Source of the DNA: Chrysomallon squamiferum
Taxonomy: Eukaryota; Mollusca; Gastropoda; Neomphalida; Peltospiridae
Length of the DNA: 64,000 bases
Direction: 5' to 3'
NCBI GenBank assembly: GCA_012295275.1
Contig: CM022676.1
Location: forward strand, 5,978,219-6,042,218
The notes beneath the pieces were generated by a model. The model searched no databases. It was given only the letters and a program-made list of their open reading frames with translations, and was not told the origin of the DNA. The translations under genes were made by a program, and so were the position numbers. This document shows positions 1 to 12,339 of this stretch, piece after piece (the stretch's first letter is position 1; the number at the start of each line of letters is the position of its first letter).

Positions 1-30
1 ACACATACACACTGACACAAATTTATTCTC

Positions 31-143
<113 letters not shown>

Positions 144-238
144 AGCAAGGTTAAAGCCAAAGTATAATAAACACAGAAGCACTGGGCTAGAGTTCAGTGG
201 TTAGAATAGTTGCTTGTGTGTTTCTGAAACTGAAAATT

Positions 239-348
239 ACTGATCTAGTTTAAATTTTTAAAAAACAAAGCTACTGATCTTAAACAGAAAAATACTGATC
301 TAGTTTAAATATTTGAAACACTAGGCTACTGATCTTAAACAGAAAATT
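239..348 (+). repeat. 55-bp tandem duplication
   Basis: ACTGATCT occurs at 239, 273, 294 and 328, so a 55-bp unit with two internal copies is present twice. Just upstream (190-218) lies TTCAGTGGTTAGAATAGT, which resembles the A-box side of a tRNA-derived SINE. The stretch from 350 to 1080 holds A-rich and purine-rich sequence and a short ACAG run (about 967-993), with no gene seen. Confidence 0.75.
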
Positions 349-630
349 CATAATTTTTAAAAAAATTTTTTTATTAAAACTGAACTTGATCCACTTTAAA
401 AAAAAAACAAAAACTTACAATCCAGCTTACTGTACAAAGAGACGCAAACCTTCAAACAGTAAAGCTCTGTTTACCTTGTATCTCTCTCCAAGACCACAAC
501 TAATGGCCAAAAGTATAATTCGTTACGTCTTTGTAGCTAAGGAAATTATAAATGTCAAGCAGCCGGAAATTGCTTTTCTTTGAAACATAGTGAGAACAAA
601 CTAGTAATCAACATAAAACATGGAAGTTCA

Positions 631-661
<31 letters not shown>

Positions 662-1088
662 GAAAAAGAAAAAAAGAGAAAAAAGAAAATCAGGATGTTT
701 GTAATAAGGATGTCAAATTGTACTGTTGGCGAAAAAAGTGATTTGCATAAATTTTTCTGGGTTGCTGTTGATGTAGGAGTGTGTTTGTCTTATGGGGGGG
801 TTTAGTTGATGTGCTTACAGTGTGTGGGGGGTGAGTTTTATGTAGATGTGTGATTTTAAGATGGAGAGAGGGAAAAGGGGGGAGGTTGAGAGAAAGTTGG
901 AGAAGTACAAAAGATGGGGAGGAACAGAAAGAAAGCAAAATATAAAAGAAAGATGGCAGGAAAAAGACACACAGACAGACAGACAGACAGACATAAAAAG
1001 GTGTTTTCTAATTGCTAACAAATTTTTAAAATAGAGATGAGAGAGAATTAGGTACACAATCAGAGAAAAATGGATGGAAAAGAAAACA

Positions 1089-1430
1089 TTTAGGACCAAA
1101 TTTTTGAAAGTTTTTTTTTAAATTACAAAACAGTTTTAAAATTCTAACTCACGTTTATTTATTTCAACTAAAGAGTTTGTGAGACCTTTTTTTTTTTTCT
1201 TTTTTTTTTTTTTAATCAAAATCAATCTCTGTTGGAAACAGACAACATTTAAAACCCAATTTTTGTAAGTTGTTTTTTTCAAATTACAAAACAATTTAAA
1301 ATTCTAACACACACGTTTTTTTATTTTTTTTTTATTTTCTCTCTAAGTGTTAACTCATTTTCACATGTGTGGCATGAGACCCTTTTTTTTTTTTTTTTTA
1401 ATGTTTTTTTTTTATCAAGACCAATCTCTT
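1089..1430 (+). repeat. Diverged tandem repeat, unit about 158 bp
   Basis: Two copies carry an ACATTTA(A/G)(A/G)ACC start, a T run, AAATTACAAAACA and then TAAAATTCTAAC. A partial third copy (ATCAAGACCAATCTCT) follows. The copies include long T runs of different length, so the period is approximate. Confidence 0.6.
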
Positions 1431-1942
1431 GTACTTCCTGTCTATCATAACTACAAGTTGATTCACAAAACAGTAAACTGTTGATAACATCAACGTCACA
1501 GGGCTATAACCGGTAATGAAATATCAACACTTTATTCATACCTGCAAAACACCTAGCTGAAGTGTATGCTTAATTGTGGTCAGCCAGGTAAGATCGTTAT
1601 CAAGGTAATCATGCAAAAAAAAAAAAAAAAATGTTAATGATACCTTTTAAAAAAAAGCCTGAAGATTGTCCTTAAGGAAGAAAATTTTGGGATGGGTTTA
1701 AAAAAAAAAAATAAAAATTGGTCAGAATAATAATGATGTGTGTTATAGAAAAATTACTGGGATTGTTTGAGAATTAGGTGATAAATATGTAATGTTATGT
1801 AGAATATGGAGCACTGGGTTGGAATGTGAAAAATGGAATGTGAAAAGTGTCCAGATGTGTTGGTCTTGATATAAAAAAAAAATTAAGATGTTATTTATTT
1901 AAGTTGTAATTTTGGGATTTTTTTTATTTTTGTTGCTGTTGT

Positions 1943-2002
1943 TATAATAATAATAATGAAATAACAATAATAATAATAATTATGATTATTATTATTATTA
2001 TG

Positions 2003-2043
<41 letters not shown>
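1943..2043. repeat. (AAT/ATT)n microsatellite
   Basis: Trinucleotide tract that switches from AAT to ATT phase partway, so its two halves are complementary and could fold on themselves. From 2044 to 3570 the sequence is AT-rich with A and T runs. A modest unique patch lies at 2690-2900 and no gene is seen. Confidence 0.95.
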
Positions 2044-2194
2044 ATTTAAGAACTACACTACTACTATTACATTAACAAGAAACAATCTCTCACCTGTTAT
2101 TTAAAATAAATAAATAAATAAAATTATTTGTACAGTATATATAAATAAACATGTAAAGAAGGTTAAAATGACTGGTCCCTTTTAGGATTATTGG

Positions 2195-2225
<31 letters not shown>

Positions 2226-2973
2226 CTATTTCCCCATCTATCATGCCTAGACAAGTACAGCTTAATTAGATAGATAGTTGGATAGATTTAAAGATCAATA
2301 GAAAAAGACAGACAGACAGATAAACAGATAAAACATACAGGATAAATATATAAAGAAGTAATAACTAAAATAAAAAAAAAAAATAAAATAAAAAAATATA
2401 TATTATTATTATTTTTAAATATTTAATAATGTAATTAATAAATGAAACCAAAACGTAAAAATAATTATATATATATATATAAATATAAATACAAATAAAA
2501 ATTATCTAAAAAATCAAAGAACATGACTAACAGGTTTTTTTTTTTTTTAATTTATTCTTACAACTAGAAGTCAAACAAACAGAAAATTGATACGATAATT
2601 GCGGTTTACAATTGAACAAGAAACAACAAACGACGTAAAAAAAAAAAAAAAAAAAAAAACAACAGAAAAAAAAACACCTCCCGTACATGTTACGTGGTCT
2701 TATTTAAGACCTGTTGATATTATTGAACCATGTACTCCTATCTCCTAATGCCTCCTATCTTCTATCTCCTATGATTTCACACTCCGTCAATTGCAAATAG
2801 ATGAGGCAAGTTTAGTTGTCGCAGATTTGGTTTCAGATACTCAGTCAGTGTGTGGTCTGAGATTTCTTATTTATAGATTTGGTGGCAAATGAATGAAATG
2901 GAATATGGGAGGGAGGGAGGAGCTTTTTGGCTGGAGTGAAAGAAAAGTAGAATTTTTGTTGGTTAATGAGTGT

Positions 2974-3004
<31 letters not shown>

Positions 3005-3574
3005 TTTTTTTAAATTTTAAAATTTTGGTTTTGTTTCGTTTTTTTTGTTTTTTTTTTTGTTCTGGGTTTGTTTATTTTATTTTTTTATTTTTTTATTATT
3101 TTATTTTTATTAGGTTTGGTTTTGTCTTTTTCATTTCTGTTTATTTTATTTTATTTTTTTTCATTTTTGTCTTTCTTTTTTTTTATATATATTTTTACTG
3201 TCACACATTTATTCAGCGTTTTATTTCATTTTTATTTTCGATTATGTCATATAATACAGACATAAAATGGTTTATGAAATTTTTGATGTTGTGTTATTTA
3301 GGAGTTTTTTTTTCTTTTTTTTCCTTTTTATCTTTTTGTTTTAATTTACTTTTTTTTTTTGTTCTTCATTTTATTTTTAGTTATTAATTTTTTTTTAGGT
3401 TTCTTTCTTTCTTTCTTCTTGTTTTTCTTTTGCAGTTTTAGTTTATTTTCATCATTATTTTATTTTTTTATTTTATTTTAATTGGTATTTTATTTATTAA
3501 TTTCCATTTTTTTTATATTATTATTTTTATTTATTTATTATTAATTTTATTTATTCATTGTTTTTTTACCATCA

Positions 3575-3575
<1 letters not shown>

Positions 3576-3633
<58 letters not shown>
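3576..3633. repeat. (ATT)n microsatellite
   Basis: Pure ATT tract inside a T-rich region (3000-3680). Long open frames there are poly-Phe/Ile/Tyr artefacts of T-richness. Confidence 0.95.
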
Positions 3634-4159
3634 TATTGTTATTTATTTAAATAAAAATTTTTTTATATACATTAGTAAATATTTTTTTTAAATTTCTGAA
3701 GTTGAGTTTACTTGTTCTCTCTCCTTAAAAAAATCTAACATTTTTAAATTAAAATATATATAAATATTTTTTTTAAATTTAAAAAAAAAAAAAATCTGAC
3801 TGATGAGATTTGTACAAGATAATTCATCAGATGTTACAAAAACCAGATTCCCACCATTTTTTTTTTTTTCTTTTTTTTTTTTTTTTCTCTCTTCACGAAT
3901 CTGCCAGTTTTTTTCTTCTGCCATTTTCAAATTTAACAAACTCAAACTAGGAGAAGAAAAACCAGTTTTTGGCAGACATGCTGGAAATGAGGGGGACAAA
4001 AAAAAAAAAAAAAAAAATAGAACCTGGAAAATAAACTCAACCCATTTGATGAATCTGTCCATCTGTCATTCTGTCCATTAGCTGGTTCGTGCATTCATTC
4101 ACCTCACTCAGAATAAGCTCTAAATTAGTCACCATCCTCACAGTTCTGTGTCCGACTGT

Positions 4160-4480
4160 CTGTTCATTCATTCATTCATCCATCCATCTGTCCTTCTCTC
4201 CGTCCTTCATTCCATCCATCACTCCGACTACCGCTACTGCATCTGTCCATTCTTCTGGTCATCAATACATCCAAACATCCCAATCTTCTCTCACCAGTTC
4301 ATTTTTTCATTCATCCATCCATCCATCCATCCTTCCATCAGTACATCTATTCTTCCATCCATCCCACAATCAAAACATACTTTTTCTCTCTCACCCAGTC
4401 ATTTTTGCATTCATCCATCCTTCAGTCAATCCATTCATTCATTTTTTTTATCCATTGTCAATCCATCTATCCATCCATAA
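4160..4480. repeat. CATT/CATC tetranucleotide-rich region
   Basis: Imperfect CATT and CATC repeats with interruptions. The translated frames are Ser/His/Pro/Ile-rich repeats, as expected from a degenerate tetranucleotide, and I do not call a gene. A similar but shorter tract lies near 21,790-21,870. Confidence 0.85.
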
Positions 4481-5029
4481 TTTTGTCCGTATAAAGACAT
4501 TCTGTCACTTCATGGAATAATGTTATTTATCTGCTGCTGGGATTCTGTTTTATTATACACCATTCCATTTGCAACTCAGCACCCACCATAGTAGTTTGAC
4601 ATTCTAGTGTGAGGCATTAGTTAGAATGGGAATTTACCCAAGCAGGTCGTGAAGCAGGATTGACCCAACAACCTTATCCACAATTCTCTTTTCTTAACAT
4701 GAAGATGCATTTCAGTTTGACATCATATTCTATCTCTGGAATATAAAAAAAAATTAAGATTTGCAGACTTCGTACATATTTTTTTTTTTGTGTTCTTATC
4801 TTATCATTTTATTGCATTATCTTTTTTTTTTTTCTTGTTTTTCGTATATTTTTTTATTAAAAAGCTCCCAAATTTTTTTTAAAAAAAAAAAAAATTATGT
4901 TAAAATCTCTGAGATTTCTTCATTAGTTCCTTTCATCCATGGTCTTGTATTTTATCTTAAGATATTAGGCTTCTATTATTTTTAAAAAAAAAATAATTTT
5001 TTATATTTATTTATTTTTTTATCCAACTT

Positions 5030-5180
5030 GTTGCTTTTCCTTGTCATTAGTGTGTCCATTAGCTCATTTTGTTGTTGTCAGGTTTTGTTTGCGAAAGCCG
5101 ATGTCACTGCAGTAGTTCATCCACTGTTCATGTGACGCAATTTGTCACCATTGCAGAAAGTATCGATTTATCCTAGAGAA
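5030..5180. other. Complex non-repetitive island
   Basis: About 150 bp with ordinary base use between A/T runs. It contains GTGAC-GCAATTT-GTCAC, an inverted repeat with 5-bp arms and a 7-bp spacer. It could be a regulatory element or simply unique DNA. The stretches 4500-5030 and 5180-5810 are AT-rich with homopolymers and no visible gene. Confidence 0.3.
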
Positions 5181-5814
5181 AGAGAGAGAGAGAGAAGATA
5201 GAGAGGTAGAGAGAGAGAGAAAAAAAAAAAAAAAAATAAAAAAGAGTCTTAAGTGAAAAATATGACATAAGCATCATGATGAAGTGGAGAAAGAAGAGGA
5301 ATAAAAAAAAATAAAAATAAAAATTATTTCCCTCAGGGTTTTAATAATTTTAGAAGATTCACTGATGTTTTTTTTTTTTTTTTGTGTGTGTGTGGCTGTG
5401 GTTGTGGTTTTGTTTCTGTGCTAACATGGGAGACATTGTACAGATATGAATGTTATTTTGTTCTGTTGGGGTTTTAGAGATCAAATTTTATTACTGATCT
5501 GCCTATTTTTTTATTTTTTTTTATATCTGAAATTATTGAAATTTAAAAAAAAATTTAAAAAAAACCAAAACTTTGGTGACATTATTGTTGTTAGATCAAA
5601 ACATGTAAAAATTTACAGGGATTGGTTTTGTGAATAATATTTTAGAAATGGGTCATTTATTTCCAGAATTTTTTCAATTTTATTTTTCCTGTTTGTGGGA
5701 TGGTACATAATAAAACATTTTTGATACTAATTGTAAAAAAAAAATTAGCCCATGAAATTGTGAGAATCGGTTTCATCTCTTGTTATTTTACTAGTCCAAA
5801 ACCATGTGTACTGT

Positions 5815-6095
5815 GTCTTATATTATTACACACTTATGTTATATATAAGTAATATCACACACCTATGTGATATATGTTTTATTACAGCTATTTGACATAA
5901 GTACTAGAATTTATTATGATATATAAACCTATCACACACACATGATATATAAGAACTATCACACACATGATATATGTTTTATTGCTTATTTTATAAGTGC
6001 TATCATCACACACACCAAGTTTGTGATATATAAGTATCATCACACACAAGTATGTGATATATAAGTATCATCACACACACCTTTGTGATATACGG
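5815..6095 (+). repeat. Hairpin-forming tandem array, unit about 30-60 bp
   Basis: Six or seven irregular copies combine ATCACACACA and TGTGATATA. Several copies carry ATATCACA followed a few bases later by TGTGATAT, so these can form small hairpins. Confidence 0.75.
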
Positions 6096-6099
6096 GACG

Positions 6100-6240
6100 C
6101 ATATTATTTATCTCTCTGGGTGTTCTTTATGAGGTATCACAGGACATTTGGCAAGTCGCGTGCACAAAGTAATTATTCAGCAGCAAATATTCGTCAGTGC
6201 ATGTTATCAATACCCTCTAGGATGGAGACCCTAAGATGTT
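6100..6240. other. Complex non-repetitive island
   Basis: Unique sequence with several CpGs (GGGACGC, AGTCGCGTGC) and a homeodomain-like GTAATTATTC, directly after the hairpin array and before T runs. It could be regulatory. No exon can be defined. Confidence 0.25.
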
Positions 6241-6273
6241 TTTTTTTTCATTTTTTTCTTTTTTATTGCGATT

Positions 6274-6316
<43 letters not shown>

Positions 6317-6710
6317 CACATTTACGAAACAGAAAAAGATTTTTCTTCAGACAGTTATGTCGAAATATGAATGGAGTAAAAGCCAAAAATGTATACCTGT
6401 ACGGTAACTCGTGTTTTTTTTTTTTTTTTTTTTAACGAAATTTATATCTTTGGTATACGTTTTGTAATGGGTTTTTTTTTTTTTTTCTCTTTCTTGTGTC
6501 GTTGTCGATGACGTTGAATAATGTAAACAAAGAGGTTGTGTGTGTGGTTTTTTTTTTTTTTGTAAAAGAAGACGATATCCTTTCTGAAGTGAAGCAACAA
6601 AAGTAAGAATGAAATAGGAAGACAAAAGAAATCTGCCATTAAGTGTATGTGTGTGTGTTTGTCTGGATTTATATCTTGTTGTGTGTGTGTGTCTGTGTGT
6701 GTGTTATGGA

Positions 6711-6746
6711 GGGAGTGGGGCTGGGAGGGGGGGAGGGAGGGGGGGA
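6711..6746 (+). other. G-quadruplex-capable G tract
   Basis: Runs of three to seven G separated by one to four bases satisfy the usual four-run G4 pattern on the plus strand. It is surrounded by purine-rich sequence to about 6870. Confidence 0.6.
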
Positions 6747-6972
6747 AAGAAAAGGTGCATAAAGAGACAGAGAGCTGCAGAGAAAAGGAGAAGTGAAAAG
6801 ATGGAGAGAAATAAAGAAAGGAAGGATAGTGGAAGAAAAAGAAGTGGAGAGTTAAGAGAGAGAAAAGAAAGATAATGTCTTCACAGACAGGCTTAAATAG
6901 TTTTAACATGTGCATTCTGTGTCTTACAGGAAAATTGATAGAAGTTTTCAATATTATGTATGTATGTGTGTG

Positions 6973-6975
<3 letters not shown>

Positions 6976-7067
<92 letters not shown>
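6976..7067. repeat. (CT)n microsatellite
   Basis: About 90 bp of CT, followed by a short TA tract. It pairs in inverted orientation with the GA tract at 7159-7239. Confidence 0.97.
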
Positions 7068-7071
<4 letters not shown>

Positions 7072-7158
7072 ATATATATATAATCTGTTAAAATGTATTT
7101 GACATAAAACACAACCTGAGAGAGGGAGTCAGGGATAGAGAGACACACAGACAGACAG

Positions 7159-7167
7159 AGAGAGAGG

Positions 7168-7239
<72 letters not shown>
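7159..7239. repeat. (GA)n microsatellite
   Basis: About 80 bp of GA. The preceding CT tract is its reverse complement about 90 bp away, so a large hairpin is possible. From 7240 to 8215 there is mixed unique and T-rich DNA, including a short CTT run at 7437-7467 and a degraded A-box-like motif near 7850. No gene is called. Confidence 0.97.
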
Positions 7240-7241
<2 letters not shown>

Positions 7242-8217
7242 GTTTGGTAATTTATTCAACGTATTTACTATAAATGTATTTCACACATAACAACAAAAAC
7301 AAATGTCATTTCCTCTAACAAGTTCTGCACCAGATTTCTGTTAACAGCATCAGTAGAAATGTACTGAAGAGATGAAGTGTTTGATTCACACTTCTCGAAA
7401 TGTCCCACTTCGAGAACATTATCACAACATAATCTTCCTCTTCTTCTTCTTCTTCTTCTTCTTCTTCTGTGTTTTAATACATCATATAACTCTGACCTCA
7501 GGCTGGGTAAAAAAAAAAAAAAAAATAAATAAAAAAACCAAGATGGAAGCTAAAAACCTAATTCATTTATCTACTGTGAAAACACATCAAAAAATATTCA
7601 ACATGCAGAGGAGAAAAGAAGCCCCAAAAAACACACATATGGCCAAGGCAAGATTAATGCGAAAAACTAACAGCACCAACAAATAAACAACCAAAGGGAA
7701 CTCTTCTTTGGATGAGATAGATAAATAGAGGATGTAAATAGTATCGGTTTCCATAATGTCACCATCAGGAAAAACATGGGCTGTTTATGGGGATACGTGG
7801 AAAAAACGTTAAAAAACGGGTCTTGTATTGTGGAGAAAAACAAACAGTGGTGCAATTGTTAGAGCAGAAGAATGACTTGGAATGGTTCTGCTGTTTGCTG
7901 TATGGTTTGTGTACTTAGGACAGAGGTTCCTGTTGGAGTAATCGGCTACTTTCAGGCTGGGAGAAAGATTAGTGAAATTTCGGGTACTGATAAAGAAAAA
8001 AGAAGAAAATGTGATTATTTTTATGAGAGTTTTAAAAGTTTGATGGTTGATCTTTTTTTTTTTTTTGTATATACAGAGTTTATTGTTGTTGTATGTATGA
8101 TAGTTTATGTTGGTATGTGTGTTAGTGTGTTAGTGTGTGAGTGTGGGTGTGTTTGTGTGTGTGAGAGAGAGTGAGATCAGAAATGTATCTGTGTGAATGT
8201 ATGTTATGTAGAGATAC

Positions 8218-8418
8218 ATATATGCATACATCCATAAATACATACATACACACATACATGCACACATTCATACACACACATACATATACACACATACATA
8301 CCAAGACACACATACACCAACATACATATATATACATATACATACATACATACACATACATACATACAAACATACACACATACATACATACATACATACA
8401 TACATACATACATACATG
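8218..8418. repeat. (CATA)n/(CACA)n microsatellite
   Basis: About 200 bp of CATA and CA units. The Met-Tyr-Val-Cys type frames on the opposite strand are artefacts. Pyrimidine-rich DNA follows to about 8950, ending in a T run of about 40. Confidence 0.95.
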
Positions 8419-8890
8419 CATACCGACAAACAAATGTTTTTCTTTCTTATACAGGACAATTAAACAGACACACACACAGAAATGTCTACAGATATCTTGT
8501 CTTTCTTCCTTTCTTTGTCTTTCTAAATCTCTGTCATTTCTTTCTTTCTTTCAGTCTTTCTTTTTTCTCTCTTTTTCTGTGTCTCTTTTGCTCTCATTCT
8601 GTTTCTATATCTCTTTCTATCTCATTTCCATATTTTATATATTTAATCTTATTTTTCTTTCTCTCTATTTAACTATTGTCTGTCTCTCTCCTTTTCATAC
8701 AGTCTTTTTTCTTTTCACAACCCAGTTTTTTTGTTTTTTGCATTTTCATTCCATTTCTCTATATTCGTGTTAAATATAACACCTTTTACACAAACACACA
8801 TGCACATTTTTTTCCCATTCCAAAAAAATCACATCACCACAAAAACACAACACACCCACAACAACTTCCCATTTCTCATGAAAATTTCTT

Positions 8891-8926
<36 letters not shown>

Positions 8927-9029
8927 CTTTCTTTCTCTCTCTCCACAAAACCAAAACATTCTTTTCACATTAAACAACAAAAAAAAAATCTTTTCAACAT
9001 CTGAAGACATCAGAGAAAACCTGTTGTGA

Positions 9030-9260
9030 CAGATTCCACTTTGTTAATTCTCTCCTGCTTCATCTGATGGCTGGAGTGATCTGCCCTTGAGCTGGCCTTG
9101 TGGGGGGAAGGGGTGAGGGGCAACAGATGTTTCTCCCCCCCTCCCTGCATCTCACTGACGTTTGAGGGATTTGGACGTTCATCTGACAAGCCAAGTCTTT
9201 GAAATGAAAAGGCAGACAGAACTGGACAGAGTTACTTCATCATGTGGTTCTGGTTTTCAG
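9030..9260. other. Complex island with three CAGATG/CATCTG E-boxes
   Basis: Balanced-composition sequence with CATCTGATGG, ACAGATGTTT and TCATCTGACA, each an E-box of the CAGATG class, plus a G-rich patch at 9098-9121. The E-box reading is known motif knowledge. A regulatory role is inference. Confidence 0.3.
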
Positions 9261-9659
9261 GACCAGAGAGAAAAGAGAGAACAAGAGAGTGAAAATACTT
9301 CAAAAGTTATTGCTGGAATCAGAAGAAAGTCGAAAAAGATTTGTTTCCAATTATTGAGGTTCAGTGGTGGTCTTTGTTTCATGCCCAAAAATTCTTTTGT
9401 GGTATTTCTTTTTTTTTTCTTTTTTATCTCCGTCTGGGTGTGTCTGTGTGTGTGTGTGCAGAATGAGAGTTCAGTCAGGAGGGTCACAACATGAGAGGGG
9501 GAGGGTTAGGGTATCAGCGAGGTGGGGTCGTTATGTTGTTAACATGGATCACTATTTATCAGTGGAAGGGATTAAAAGCATCGAGGATCATAATATCAGT
9601 GACGTGGATCAAAAATATCCACAAGGTTGATCACGTTGTTAGTAAAAATGGATCTGAGC

Positions 9660-9910
9660 ATCATCAATAGGGATTAAAATATTTTGTTTAAATTTTTAAA
9701 ATCTTACACAGTTCTTCAAGAAATTGGTAAAATCACTCAAAAACTGTTTTTTATCATCGTCTTTATTATGTTCATTATTATTATTGTTATTTTTTATTTA
9801 TAGTTTTATTTATTTATTTATTTATTGTTTTTTTATTTATTGTTTTATTATTTTATTTATTTATTTATAGTTTTATTTATTGTTTTATTTATTGTTTTAT
9901 TTACTGTTTT
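9660..9910. repeat. TTTA/TTAT-rich simple region
   Basis: Imperfect TTTA repeats. From 9910 to 10,480 there is unique AT-rich sequence containing (CA)n near 10,125 and no defensible exon. Confidence 0.8.
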
Positions 9911-10479
9911 ATCTGATTTTATTTTTTTTACACAAACAGTACCTCACTTGCACAGGTAGGTTACCAAAAACTGAAATAATCCCTGTCTTATCACAAATCA
10001 GATAAACACCACAAAAAAAAAAACAACCGATACCCGAACATAGGAAAATACCTGTATTCATAAACGACTTTGCAGGTGAGAAAATAACAAGAGCTTCCAC
10101 ATTCACACCCAAACCCCACCACCACACACACACACACACACCAGTCTCACAATACAGGTGTAAAACAAAACAAAATTTGATGTCCAACCGACACGAAATC
10201 TCCACGACCTTTGTCAGTAACACAATCTGGAGATTTTTTTTTATTATTATTATTATTTTTTACCCCCACACAAACAAACACAAAACAGACAAACAAACAG
10301 ACAGAACAGATGAAAGGGTTAGGTCATAGCAATGTGAGGTTTACTGACAATTCCTAACAATTATGTACTGAAATCTGATGACAGGTAACGTTTGTTTGTT
10401 CGACGAATTGGTTCACAAAAGTTGGTGTGGTAAACTCTGTGTTTTTTGTTTTTTTTTATCCCATTCCGGAGATCAATGG

Positions 10480-10540
10480 ATGATTACAGAGAGATTAGTG
10501 GATGATTAACAGAGAGATGAATGGATGATTACGGAGGCCT
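10480..10540 (+). repeat. 27/28-bp tandem repeat, three copies
   Basis: The unit includes (A)TGGATGATTA followed by CAGAGAGAT. Three adjacent copies with few differences. Confidence 0.75.
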
Positions 10541-10587
10541 GGAGGTCCTGATTAGTTTCAAATAATATGGAGCTATTTAAGATGTTG

Positions 10588-10925
10588 AGACGTTTAGGAA
10601 AAACAATCTGAAACCTGTGGGATGATGATTTTGAAATTTTCCAAAAAAAAATATATATATGGTTGAGATGTTATGGATAATAATAATGATAATGATGATA
10701 ATGATGATGATAGAGATAGTGATGATAACATGATAATAATAATATAAATATTATATTATTGTTTAGAAAACCAATCTGAAATCTGTGGGATGGGAATTTT
10801 GAAATTTTTCCTCCAAAAATATATGGTTGAGATATTATGGATAATATTAATGATAATGATATTGATAATGATAATATAATGATAATAATAATATTAAAAT
10901 AAATAAATAATGATATTGATACTAA
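10588..10925 (+). repeat. Tandem duplication, period 168 bp
   Basis: CAATCTGAAA(C/T)CTGTGGGAT occurs at 10,604 and again at 10,772. Both copies continue into TATGGTTGAGAT and then GAT/AAT trinucleotides. Confidence 0.8.
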
Positions 10926-11000
10926 CATTGATAGTAATAATAATGATAATATAATAATAATAAATAAAACAAAATATGTAGTATAAAATTACTAATAATT

Positions 11001-11038
<38 letters not shown>

Positions 11039-11040
11039 AC
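10672..11040. repeat. GAT/AAT and CAA trinucleotide tracts
   Basis: ATAATGAT-type repeats, then a clean (CAA)n run at about 11,001-11,038. No gene. Confidence 0.9.
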
Positions 11041-11232
11041 ACATAATACAAAACTAAACAAACAAGAGTAAAATTGATTTAAGAAAACAAAAAACAAAAA
11101 CAACACAGTGATGAACGTTACCCAAACGAAATCTGATACATTTTCACTTCATTGCGGATTGCTTACGACTTCCTGTTGTCTCTACCCCCCGTCCTCCACC
11201 CTTCTCGGCCTGACCCCCCTCCCACCCCACAG

Positions 11233-11335
11233 GTGTAATTTCTTACCTGGTAATACAATACAGAAACGAGATAAACAAGACAACACATTCCTTGGAGTTA
11301 TATTGGCACTAAAAGTGTCACTCTTAGTCTACTGG
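11233..11335 (+). CDS. Possible internal coding exon (unrecognised)
   Basis: A 103-nt segment is bounded by strong-looking splice signals. Upstream is CTGAC as a possible branch site about 20 nt before the exon, then a C-rich pyrimidine tract ending CCCACAG. Downstream is CTGG followed by GTAACA as donor. With an entry of one base completing a codon, the 34 codons that follow have no stop and the exit is between codons. The peptide begins CNFLPGNTIQK, is charged in its first half, and becomes hydrophobic (FLGVILALKVSLLVYW), possibly a membrane segment. No family is recognised. The open frame continues past the donor into a T run, so the donor is not proven. It could equally be chance open frame in unique DNA. 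No partner exon is identified nearby. Confidence 0.2.
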
Positions 11336-11394
11336 GTAACACTAGTAAAGCAGTTTCTAGAACTGTCATACTTACTAAGCAAATCAATTCGAGG

Positions 11395-11690
11395 GGGCCT
11401 TGTTGGGGATTTTTTTTTTTTTTAAAAAAGAAAAAAAAAAATTAGCAAATCTGGTAAACTTTACATGTTATAAGGCCTTATTAAGGATTTTTTTTTTTTT
11501 TTTATTAAATATTGGTTATTTTTGTGTAATATAAAACATAAAAGTTATGAGGCCTGATTAAGGATTGGTTAAGAGTGAATCCATAATTATTTTTCATTAA
11601 CCATATTATGGAACTGAATAAGGATTTTTTTTTTAAATGGATTTCTATATAGTAGAACACAACACATTATAAGGCTTTGTTAATAATTAT
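11395..11690 (+). repeat. Diverged tandem repeat, unit about 70 bp
   Basis: Four to five copies of (T)ATAAGGCCTTATTAAGGATT-like sequence each followed by a T run. The core itself is partly palindromic. Confidence 0.65.
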
Positions 11691-11894
11691 CAGTAATGTT
11701 ACAGGATTTAGAATAAAAGCATTGAAATGTTTATCGATTAAGTAAGTGAATATTTAACAATTTATATCCCATTACAAAATGTAGCAACTCTTTTTCTCTT
11801 TCTCTATTTCTATCTGTATCTATATTTCTCTCTTACTATCTCTCTCACTCTCTCTATCTATGTTTTTCTCACTCTCACACACACACACACTTCA

Positions 11895-12137
<243 letters not shown>

Positions 12138-12339
12138 ACAAACATACTCAGAGATTAAAACAATTGCAATCTGACTTGTTGAAATAAACTGAACCAAACG
12201 AACTGCATACCAGCCTTGTATGGCATCCTGGCATCTCTAGAGGTTTAAAAAAAAACATGAAATATATTTTTTGACACTTACAGTTAAATTCCCCTGTCAA
12301 CTTTGTAAATGTTGAGTCCAGGGGAAAAGATTTTCAAAA

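Noticed and set aside
1560-1600. Donor-like CCAG/GTAAGA on the plus strand near 1590
   Set aside because: No convincing acceptor or open frame precedes it.
3025-3387. Phe/Ile/Tyr-rich 'membrane protein' frames in T-rich DNA
   Set aside because: T-rich sequence codes for hydrophobic residues by default; no complex sequence, start context or splice borders.
4089-4520. 143-codon frame in the CATT/CATC region
   Set aside because: Ser/His/Pro repeats follow the tetranucleotide in all frames; no recognisable domain.
8218-8418. CRISPR array or other prokaryotic repeat system
   Set aside because: Repeats are simple tetranucleotides without spacers, and the window is clearly eukaryotic.
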